Positions 38,201 to 50,200 of a stretch of 64,000 bases of DNA are shown piece by piece. This stretch comes from Isoperla grammatica (lineage: Eukaryota; Arthropoda; Insecta; Plecoptera; Perlodidae). Under the pieces are notes generated by a model. The model saw nothing but the letters and a program-made list of their open reading frames with translations. It ran no database searches and had not been told where the DNA came from. Both the position numbers and the translations under genes were made by a program. Each line of letters begins with the position of its first letter. Position 1 is the first letter of the stretch. The stretch spans positions 43,470,751 to 43,534,750 of the forward strand of contig OX246745.1 in NCBI GenBank assembly GCA_945910005.1, given 5' to 3'.

Positions 38201-41200
38201 AGCTAAAAGACACTTAGCAACAACTTAGGACACTGAGTGGAAAGAACACTTAGCGACAAGGAAAATACACTGAATAGACACTAAGCTAAAAGACACTTAG
38301 CAACAACTTAGGACACTGAGTGGAAAGAACACTTACCGACAAGCAAAAGACACTGAATAGACACTAAGCTAAAAGACACTTAGCAACAACTTAGGACACT
38401 GAGTGGAAAGAACACTTAGCGACAAGCAAAAGACACTGAGTAGACACTAAGCTAAAAGACACTTAGCAACAACTTAGGACACTGAGTGGAAAGAACACTT
38501 AGCGACAAGCAAAAGACACTGAATAGACACTAAGCTAAAAGACACTTAGCAACAACTTAGGACACTGAGTGGAAAGAACACTTAGCGACAAGCAAAAGAC
38601 ACTGAATAGACACTAAGCTAAAAGACACTTAGCAACAACTTAGGACACTGAGAGGAAAGAACACTTAGCGACAAGCAAAAGACACTGAATAGACACTACG
38701 CTAAAAGACACTTAGCAACAACTTAGGACACTGAGTGGAAAGAACACTTAGCGACAAGCAAAAGACACTGAATAGACACTAAGCTAAAAGACACCTAGCA
38801 ACAACTTAGGACACTGAGTGGAAAGAACACTTAGCGACAAGCAAAAGACACTGAATAGACACTAAGCTAAAAGACACTTAGCAACAACTTAGGACACTGA
38901 GTGGAAAGAACACTTAGCGACAAGAAAAATACACTGAATAGACACTAAGCTAAAAGACACTTAGCAACAACTTAGGACACTGAGTGGAAAGAACACTTAC
39001 CGACAAGCAAAATACACTGAATAGACACTAAGCTAAAAGACACTTAGCAACAACTTAGGACACTGAGTGGAAAGAACACTTAGCGACAAGGAAAAGACAC
39101 TGAATAGACACTAAGCTAAAAGACACTTAGCAACAACTTAGGACACTGAGTGGAAAGAACACTTAGCGACAAGCAAAATACACTGAATAGACACTAAGCT
39201 AAAAGACACTTAGCAACAACTTAGGACACTGAGTGGAAAGAACACTTAGCGACAAGGAAAAGACACTGAATAGACACTAAGCTAAAAGACACTTAGCAAC
39301 AACTTAGGACACTGAGTGGAAAGAACACTTAGCGACAAGCAAAAGACACTGAATAGACACTAAGCTAAAAGACACTTAGCAACAACTTAGGACACTGAGT
39401 GGAAAGAACACTTAGCGACAAGCAAAAGACACTGAATAGACACTAAGCTAAAAGACACCTAGCAACAACTTAGGACACTGAGTGGAAAGAACACTTAGCG
39501 ACAAGGAAAAGACACTGAATAGACACTAGGCTAAAAGACACTTAGCAACAACTTAGGACACTGAGTGGAAAGAACACTTAGCGACAAGCAAAAGACACTG
39601 AATAGACACTACGCTAAAAGACACTTAGCAACAACTTAGGACACTGAGTGGAAAGAACACTTAGCGACAAGCAAAAGACACTTAGTAGACACTAAGCTAA
39701 AAGACACTTAGCAACAACTTAGGACACTGAGTGGAAAGAACACTTAGCGACAAGCAAAAGACACTGAATAGACACTAAGCTAAAAGACACTTAGCAACAA
39801 CTTAGGACACTGAGTGGAAAGAACACTTAGCGACAAGGAAAAGACACTGAATAGACACTAAGCTAAAAGACACTTAGCAACAACTTAGGACACTGAGTGG
39901 AAAGAACACTTAGCGACAAGCAAAAGACACTGAATAGACACTAAGCTAAAAGACACTTAGCAACAACTTAGGACACTGAGTGGAAAGAACACTTAGCGAC
40001 AAGCAAAATACACTGAATAGATACTACGCTAAAAGACACTTAGCAACAACTTAGGACACTGAGTGGAAAGAACACTTAGCGACAAGCAAAAGACAATGAA
40101 TAGACACTAGGCTAAAAGACACTTAGCAACAACTTAGGACACTGAGTGGAAAGAACACTTAGCGACAAGCAAAAGACACTGAATAGACACTACGCTAAAA
40201 GACACTTAGCAACAACTTAGGACACTGAGTGGAAAGAACACTTAGCGACAAGCAAAAGACACTGAATAGACACTAAGCTAAAAGACACTTAGCAACAACT
40301 TAGGACACTGAGTGGAAAGAACACTTAGCGACAAGCAAAAGACACTGAATAGACACTAAGCTAAAAGACACTTAGCAACAACTTAGGACACTGAGTTGAA
40401 AGAACACTTAGCGACAAGCAAAAGACACTGAATAGACACTAAGCTTAAAGACTCTTGGCAACAACTTAGGACACTGAGTGGAAAGAACACTTAGCGACAA
40501 GCAAAAGACACTGAATAGACACTAAGCTAAAAGACACTTAGCAACAACTTAGGACACTGAGTGGAAAGAACACTTAGCGACAAGCAAAAGACACTGAATA
40601 GACACTAAGCTAAAAGACACTTAGCAACAACTTAGGACACTGAGTGGAAAGAACACTTAGCGACAAGGAAAAGACACTGAATAGACACTAAGCTAAAAGA
40701 CACTTAGCAACAACTTAGGACACTGAGTGGAAAGAACACTTAGCGACAAGCAAAAGACACTGAATAGACACTAAGCTAAAAGACACTTAGCAACAACTTA
40801 GGACACTGAGTGGAAAGAACACTTAGCGACAAGCAAAAGACACTGAATAGACACTAAGCTAAAAGACACTTAGCAACAACTTAGGACACTGAGTGGAAAG
40901 AACACTTAGCGACAAGCAAAAGACACTGAATAGACACTAAGCTAAAAGACACTTAGCAACAACTTAGGACACTGAGTGGAAAGAACACTTTCGCAAAAGA
41001 CACTGAATAGACACTAAGCTAAGAGGCATCTAGCAACAACTTCCCTAAAGGGAAAAACAATAAGTGACAACTATAAGGAGTGAAAAGGACACTTAACGAC
41101 AACTTAGGTCACTTGAGTGAAAAGGACACCTAGCGACAAGAAAAATACACTGAATGACAGCCGAACTGCGGAAATGCTCTACATTAAAAGCCACATTCCA

Positions 41201-44200
41201 CAATAACCCATAGAAAGAAACAGTAGAGAATGACTACCCGCTGGATATTGCATCCGTTAGAATCATTGTAATGATTTACATCTTACCTATCATGTTTTCC
41301 CCACAGCCGTCCCATTCGCCTGGAGATGTTTGCGGAACACTATCGGCTGATGTCTGCAGACTCCGACTTCCGTTTCTCGGAAGAGTTTGAGGAGTTGAAA
41401 CACGTGGGGCGTGACCAGGCTTGTACGGCAGCTGACCTGCCATGCAACCGGCCTAAGAACAGGTTCACCAACATATTACCGTACGACCACTCTCGGTTCA
41501 AACTGCAGCCGGTGGATGACGAGGAAGGCTCCGACTACATAAATGCCAACTATGTTCCGGTAAAGGACGGTGAAAACTAAAATACATATTTTTATATTTG
41601 TTGTTGATCTTAGAAACTGATTTTCACTGATGAATATATACACTTGTTATGTGCCTTATTACTATGATGCCTCCAACATAATTTTTTAAGTATGTAGATC
41701 AATAGATTTACAGTACGTCAATTACAGAGCTAAACCCCGAGCCCGAACTGGAAATTGAACCCGTTCCCATCTCAATTAGAAGCAAGCATGTAGCATATTA
41801 CCAATAGGCCCAATCATCCACCTTTGTTTGTTTGTTTCTTTCTTTCTTTCAGTTTTATATAAAATGTTGTGTAATAGTTACTGCGATGTAAACATTGACT
41901 TTTGTTTAGGTAGATCATGTGAATGCATTTATTTGTATTAACATTAGAAACCCGTAACAATTAGCAGCTGTGGTCAGGCTTCTAAATGAAAGAGAAGCAG
42001 ATAGTATACAGTTATTTTTCAAAACAACTATTCTTAGGGTCAGGTTTTCAATACCATTTTAATACCTTCGTTAACATTAAATGACTCTTTAGGTGATATT
42101 CATGTTTTTCAATTGTCCTTATGGCTTAAAGAGACTTTTAAAACATTCTTAAGGTCCTTTATGCACAGTGGCCAAATGGACATCCTTGAAAGCAGTAAAG
42201 TCTCCTTTAAGGTAGACCTATAGAATTGGCAACATGCCCACATTTTTCAGTGTGTGACTGTGGCTGGATAAAACGTGTTAACACGTATGTCAACATGTGT
42301 TGTAGGGTCACAGCTCGCCGCGAGAGTTCCTCGTAACTCAGGGCCCACTTCACTCTACGCGGGACGACTTCTGGCGAATGTGCTGGGAGAGCAACTCTCG
42401 TGCGATCGTCATGCTGACGAGATGTATCGAGAAAGGTCGAGAGAAGTGCGAGCACTACTGGCCATATGATACTCACCCCGTTTACTACGGTGACATCTCC
42501 GTAACCATCCTTAACGACAGTCACTATCCAGACTGGAGTATTACTGAATTCATGATGTGCCGGGTAAGTCATGTACTACTGTATAGGATTGTATTTATTA
42601 GCATCCATCTATCTATGCAATACATTGATATCGAATTTGTCAAAAACTTACAATGATAAGTACATATTATCATGTCAATACAATGAAATTACTAGCTTAA
42701 ATTAGGCATCGGTAATACTAATATGTCACAGTTGTAAATTAATAGTACTCAAGTCCCACACTCAATCAGTACTTACATACTCAATCATTACAGTATGCTT
42801 ATGTGGCCTTGCTAGCGGTACAAAAATGTTAAGTATTCATTCAGGCTGTAGAATTGGTGGGTCAGCAAAACTGTTTTAATGAGAACTTGGAAGAATTAGG
42901 CCTTTGAATTGATTGTAAATGTGTAGACAAATTGTTGTAAATTGTTGTCAGTAAGTAGTATGGCCCTGCTAAGAGTGTCGGGTTGTGGCCAACACATGGA
43001 TGTCAATGTGTAGGCAGATTGTTGTCAGTGAGTAGTATGGCCCTGCTGAAGAGTGTGAGGTTGTGTAACAACATAACCATGCATTGTGATTACAGGGGAA
43101 GGAATCAAGAGTGATGAGGCACTTCCACTTCACTACTTGGCCGGACTTTGGCGTTCCCAGTCCCCCTCAAACGCTGGTACGCTTTGTTCGAGCGTTCAGA
43201 GAACGAGTGGGAGTTGACCAGAGGCCGATCGTGGTCCATTGCAGGTGAATTGCAAATCACTTTGTTTTAGTTTACTATTTCCATGATTAACATGAGAGAT
43301 TTGATTGAGAGCAAAGTGCTGCATCCATGAATTTCAGACGAGTTTGCTTTTTATTTACAAGTTTTAAAGAATGTATGCTAAAAGTTCTTTGTCAAATTTC
43401 AAGGAGTTGGTATTTGAATTTGAATCAAATTCTGGGTGATTGATTGCTCGCAATTTGAATATTTGCCCTGGCCTAGTTATTACGTAGTATTTAGGTTTAC
43501 CAGGGGAGGGTAAGGCAATGCGGATAGCGGTGCCGTCGAACTTTTCCGACGATGTTGACGTCGGTTGCCAAACGAACCCGTACTTTAAAGTGGTAACGTA
43601 AATAATGGCCGTGTATTAAGATAGTGTGACGTGTTCTCAGTGCGGGCGTCGGTCGGTCCGGCACATTCATCGCGCTGGACAGGCTGTTCCAACAAATAGC
43701 CATCGTTGACCACGTCGACATCTTCGGGATAGTCTGGGCCATGCGCAGAGAGCGCGTTTGCATGGTCCAGACGGAGCAGCAGTACATCTGCATCCACCAG
43801 TGTCTTCTGGCAGTATTGGAAGGCAACGAAGTGGTGGGCCCACCCAGGGAGATTCACGACAATCAAGGCTTCGAGGGTAAGTCTCTTCCTCTTCCGGTGG
43901 CGATCTAACATCTAATATCGTTGTACACAAAAGAAAATGCTTTTTACTCAACACTAATTCAAAAAAGATGCTTTGCTGAGGTAAAATTGTCTATCCAGGG
44001 GCATCTGCTGAAACCCTACTCAATGAAAGTGTTTGACAAGTATTATATTCGGTATATAAGTATTATGTTTATTACTTAATTTATAGATAAAATGTATTCC
44101 ATGACAATGCGCATACGGGAGCACTTGTACGCCGTTCTGTACGTGGCATCCATCTTGTAACGTGACCTCACTACTGTTGACACAACACTACAACAGGCTG

Positions 44201-47200
44201 TCAGATGTAGAGCCTCATTGTTATTGACTGAGGAGCAACTAAGACATAAGGGAGTTATAACGGCAGCACTTGTACGCCGTTCTGTACGTGGCATCCATCT
44301 TGTAACGTGACCTCACTACTGTTGACACAACACTACAACAAGCTGTCAGATGTAGAGCCTCATTGTTATTGACTGAGGAGCAACTAAGACATAAGGGAGT
44401 TATAACGGCAGCACTTGTACGCCGTTCTGTACGTGGCATCCATCTTGTAACGTGACCTCACTACTGTTGACACAACACTACAACAGGCTGTCAGATGTAG
44501 AGCCTCATTGTTATTGACTGAGGAGCAACTAAGACATAAGGGAGTTATAACGGCAGCACTTGTACGCCGTTCTGTACGTGGCATCCATCTTGTAACGTGA
44601 CCTCACTACTGTTGACACAACACTACAACAAGCTGTCAGATGTAGAGCCTCATTGTTATTGACTGAGGAGCAACTAAGACATAAGGGAGTTATAACGGCA
44701 GCACTTGTACGCCGTTCTGTACGTGGCATCCATCTTGTAACGTGACCTCACTACTGTTGACACAACACTACAACAGGCTGTCAGATGTAGAGTCTCATTG
44801 TTATTGACTGAGAAGCAACTAAGACATAAGGGAGTTATAACGGCAGCACTTGTACGCCGTTCTGTACGTGGCATCCATCTTGTAACGTGACCTCACTACT
44901 GTTGACACAACACTACAACAGGCTGTCAGATGTAGAGTCTCATTGTTATTGACTGAGAAGCAACTAAGACATAAGGGAGTTATAACGGCAGCACTTGTAC
45001 GCCGTTCTGTACGTGGCATCCATCTTGTAACGTGACCTCACTACTGTTGACACAACACTACAACAGGCTGTCAGATGTAGAGCCTCATTGTTATTGACTG
45101 AGGAGCAACTAAGACATAAGGGAGTTATAACGGCAGCACTTGTACGCCGTTCTGTACGTGGCATCCATCTTGTAACGTGACCTCACTACTGTTGACACAA
45201 CACTACAACAGGCTGTCAGATGTAGAGTCTCATTGTTATTGACTGAGAAGCAACTAAGACATAAGGGAGTTATAACGGCAGCACTTGTACGCCGTTCTGT
45301 ACGTGGCATCCATCTTGTAACGTGACCTCACTACTGTTGACACAACACTACAACAGGCTGTCAGATGTAGAGCCTCATTGTTATTGACTGAGGAGCAACT
45401 AAGACATAAGGGAGTTATAACGGCAGCACTTGTACGCCGTTCTGTACGTGGCATCCATCTTGTAACGTGACCTCACTACTGTTGACACAACACTACAACA
45501 AGCTGTCAGATGTAGAGCCTCATTGTTATTGACTGAGGAGCAACTAAGACATAAGGGAGTTATAACGGCAGCACTTGTACGCCGTTCTGTACGTGGCATC
45601 CATCTTGTAACGTGACCTCACTACTGTTGACACAACACTACAACAGGCTGTCAGATGTAGAGTCTCATTGTTATTGACTGAGAAGCAACTAAGACATAAG
45701 GGAGTTATAACGGCAGCACTTGTACGCCGTTCTGTACGTGGCATCCATCTTGTAACGTGACCTCACTACTGTTGACACAACACTACAACAGGCTGTCAGA
45801 TGTAGAGTCTCATTGTTATTGACTGAGGAGCAACTAAGACATAAGGGAGTTATAACGGCAGCACTTGTACGCCGTTCTGTACGTGGCATCCATCTTGTAA
45901 CGTGACCTCACTACTGTTGACACAACACTACAACAAGCTGTCAGATGTAGAGTCTCATTGTTATTGACTGAGGAGCAACTAAGACATAAGGGAGTTATAA
46001 CGGCAGCACTTGTACGCCGTTCTGTACGTGGCATCCATCTTGTAACGTGACCTCACTACTGTTGACACAACACTACAACAGGCTGTCAGATGTAGAGCCT
46101 CATTGTTATTGACTGAGGAGCAACTAAGACGGGCGAGTAACCAACGGGTATTCATAACCTCACACTTTATGGTTCACTTTATACTTGACAAGTAATTGAG
46201 ATAAATAATTCCATTTCCATGTGTACGAACTCTTAGATATTATTCATTTGTGGACCCACATAATGTGGGAGTCTAAGTAGCAGAATATTCATGTTGTTAT
46301 CTGTATGTTTTATGCAGCAACAATCACAGCATTGATGGGTGATCTTGCCATTCATTCAGTGCGGCTCTCTTATCTGTGTTTTCAATTAGTCGTTGTGTTA
46401 GTTTTATTTCCCACTATCTTTCAAAAACAACATTATGTATGTGGAAACTGTGGCAGAAAATCAAGGGCTCTACTACCCATATTTTATCAAATGAAATGGT
46501 GAAATACATATACTGTACAGAAAATAAGGAGGAAAGCCCTTTGTAATAAGTCAAGCCAAAGGGACATAAAGAAGGTATCAATAAACCAGTCTAGATTAGT
46601 AATTCATCACATATAAGTTTAATTCATAACATTTGTCTTGAGGATAACAGAAAAGTGTTTCACTCGTTTTAATGAAAATGTGGTGAAGGATATTAACTCA
46701 AACGTAGTATTAAAAGAATTGACTGGTCAGGTGAATGAAACAACAATAACAACAGCATTTTTCAAAAACCAACTAAATGATGAGCTGGCAGTTTTCAGTC
46801 TCCAGCGATCCTCCCCAAACCACGGACAAGTTTTCCTTTGTCTGGCCATATGGCAAAGCAAAGAAACTTGCAAATACGTATTACCACCACATTCTTGTAT
46901 GCTTAGAAACATCCTCTAACACCATTTGTATTTGGACCTGATTGTTGTTTGCTTAGAAATGGTACCAATAAATATCAACGATATAATATTTTGAGACGAG
47001 ACCGATGACGTTGCCGTAAGTGAGGTATACATTCTCATACATGCGAGGTCGCTGTTTATTGTTTGCGACAGGCAAGAACATCTCGACCCTTGAGCCTACA
47101 ACTGATTCTGGTGAGAAGAAGAGGTGACTAGAGGCTTGCCAGGCTTTCCTATCTCGATGTCAGTGGTGGTTTTCGGGGGTTGGTACACACACACTTGTAT

Positions 47201-50200
47201 AGCTTTATCCAATATGCACTGCTGCAAATAACGCTTCTGCTTCTGCTTTGTCACATGGTCTCAAACAGAGAATGTGCATGGGTGTGAGTGGGAGTGTGTA
47301 TTGCATGATAATCGTAGCCATTATGACAGCCAAATGTTATAAGTGTGTCATTTCAAATGGCCTAATGTCCAATTAGTTCTCATAACAGCTTTCCGTTGTT
47401 TTGAAGGGCTCACTTGAAAACATATGGATGGTAAAACTGATTGGATTCTGTCAAGTAAAAGCCTTCAATTACAGTTTACCCTACATATTATAATTATCAA
47501 CGAGGCATTTTACCCTACAAATATTAATGTTGGACATTTAAATGACAAGGAAATTGTGTGTTCAATTTGGGTTGACTGCTTTTCTATTACATGCTAGAAT
47601 TAGGGATGCACATCGATAAAATTAAAATTATCGATAATCTAAAAGGTGACTGCATTATTGATCGATAATGTCGGCAGAACAGACGCAATTCTTGACGGAG
47701 AGTTGATCCTGAGTGGCGAGTGCAAACTGCACGGCTGCTAGCCCCGAGGCTGAGGCGCGCTATCTCACTCGCTTTTACGCTCATACCCATTTGCGCTCTC
47801 ACTCACGTAAATCCCAGCCGTGAGCCGACGACAAGAGTCTCGGCAGTTTGTTGATTGCTGATACAACAAACATTCGATGAAATGGGATACCACGAGCAGG
47901 CAATTAAACAGTACGGCCATTTGGCGTTTAATATTCACTAATTATTAATTAATAGCACCAAGCACCAAACCAAAACGGAACACAAACAACTTTTTACTTG
48001 TCTACGCGATCATTTTTTCTGCTACTTACCACGATGAATGAATTGAAAGGACTAAAAGGAAAACACAGCGGGTGGCTTGCCGTGGCTACAAAACATAGCG
48101 CTGTCTCAGTCCCGAGAGCTCTCTCACTGCTTGACTCGCTGGCCAGCAACCCCGGCTGTCGGCGACAACAAGTCTATGCAGGATCGAGGCGGCTGAGGTT
48201 CCGTCGAGCCGTGCCAGCGCATGGATAAATGAAAAATATCGATAATATTTCTATTATCGATTATCGGTGCTGTATTGATTATCGAATAAATAATTCAATA
48301 ATATTTTCTTTATCGATTATCGAAATTATATTGATTATCGAATATCGATCGATAATATTGATTATCGTGTGCATCCCTAGCTAGAATATAATATAACGTT
48401 TGGATTGTTTGTGTTTATCGCCCTCACAATGTAGGCCTATGCACTCATTTATGATCTCATAAATGCATATTACACATTTACCTACGTATCCATTCCATAG
48501 ATTAATATAAATTTAGTTTTACAATTAATTGTCCTCTATTGTGACTTCAGTTAGGATTGCCGGGCTAAGAAGTACATGGTTAACTTGCTAAGGCTAGGCC
48601 TAGAGGCCAGCCGACTTTATTGCCTGGCAGACGCCGTCCAACTGACGGAAGTCCGCCCCCCGATCCTATACCGGATACAGCCTACGTCACAAGGACATGG
48701 TACACACAGGCGGGCACGTAGGCCCGGGTAGACGATACACAACACTACATGGTTAACTTGCTAAGGCTAGGCCTAGAGGCCAGCCGACCTTATTGCCTGG
48801 CAGACGCCGTCCAACTGACGGAAGTCCGCCCCCCGATCCTATACCGGATACAGCCTACGTCACAAGGACATGGTACACACAGGCGGGCACGTAGGCCCGG
48901 GTAGACGATACACAACACTACATGGTTAACTTGCTAAGGCTAGGCCTAGAGGCCAGCCGACCTTATTGCCTGGCAGACGCCGTCCAACTGACGGAAGTCC
49001 GCCCCCCGATCCTATACCGGATACAGCCTACGTCACAAGGACATGGTACACACAGGCGGGCACGTAGGCCCGGGTAGACGATACACAACACTACATGGTT
49101 AACTTGCTAAGGCTAGGCCTAGAGGCCAGCCGACCTTATTGCCTGGCAGACGCCGTCCAACTGACGGAAGTCCGCCCCCCGATCCTATACCGGATACAGC
49201 CTACGTCACAAGGACATGGTACACACAGGCGGGCACGTAGGCCCAGGTAGACGATACACAACACTACATGGTTAACTTGCTAAGGCTAGGCCTAGAGGCC
49301 AGCCGACCTTATTGCCTGGCAGACGCCGTCCAACTGACGGAAGTCCGCCCCCCGATCCTATACCGGATACAGCCTACGTCACAAGGACATGGTACACACA
49401 GGCGGGCACGTAGGCCCGGGTAGACGATACACAACACTACATGGTTAACTTGCTAAGGCTAGGCCTAGAGGCCAGCCGACCTTATTGCCTGGCAGACGCC
49501 GTCCAACTGACGGAAGTCCGCCCCCCGATCCTATACCGGATACAGCCTACGTCACAAGGACATGGTACACACAGGCGGGCACGTAGGCCCGGGTAGACGA
49601 TACACAACACTACATGGTTAACTTGCTAAGGCTAGGCCTAGAGGCCAGCCGACCTTATTGCCTGGCAGACGCCGTCCAACTGACGGAAGTCCGCCCCCCG
49701 ATCCTATACCGGATACAGCCTACGTCACAAGGACATGGTACACACAGGCGGGCACGTAGGCCCGGGTAGACGATACACAACACTACATGGTTAACTTGCT
49801 AAGGCTAGGCCTAGAGGCCAGCCGACCTTATTGCCTGGCAGACGCCGTCCAACTGACGGAAGTCCGCCCCCCGATCCTATACCGGATACAGCCTACGTCA
49901 CAAGGACATGGTACACACAGGCGGGCACGTAGGCCCGGGTAGACGATACACAACATCCTCGAATGTGTGTTTTAATTATTAAATAAAATGTAATTTTGAA
50001 CCAATAGTTAGTACATTAGTTGGTGAATCTACAGTATATGTTTCTAATTACTAGGATGTTATTCTGTGACTAGAATTACAAGTTTAATGTATCAGTTCTT
50101 GAACTTGCAATTAAACGAGGAAACCGCCGTGCGTTACCAGAGGAGCGATTTTGTTTTCAATAAATCAAAAAAAATCATTTGCATTACATATTACACCTTA

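Larger units (their letters stand above)
41560..43640. other. Introns 10-12
   Basis: Three short introns (746, 532 and 396 bp) between PTP-domain exons. A partly duplicated stretch (GTAGTATGGCCCTGCT...GAG) occurs near 42955 and 43030. Otherwise nothing recognised. Confidence 0.6.

Noticed and set aside
44087..44160. Phase-compatible terminal exon ending YVASIL then TAA
   Set aside because: Weak acceptor and unrelated residues; the conserved [10 protein letters not shown] exon at 51906 fits the same phase much better. Kept only as a possible alternative end.
44076..46034. Series of 66-codon minus-strand open frames beginning [10 protein letters not shown]
   Set aside because: They recur every 145 bp because the minisatellite unit is stop-poor in that frame; no domain or context supports coding.
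47072..47127. Phase-compatible terminal exon [18 protein letters not shown] then TGA
   Set aside because: No family resemblance at the C-terminus, while the exon at 51906 matches exactly.
47998..48228. 76-codon frame within the intron 13 hAT element
   Set aside because: No transposase similarity, and it lies in a GC-rich core where open frames are common.
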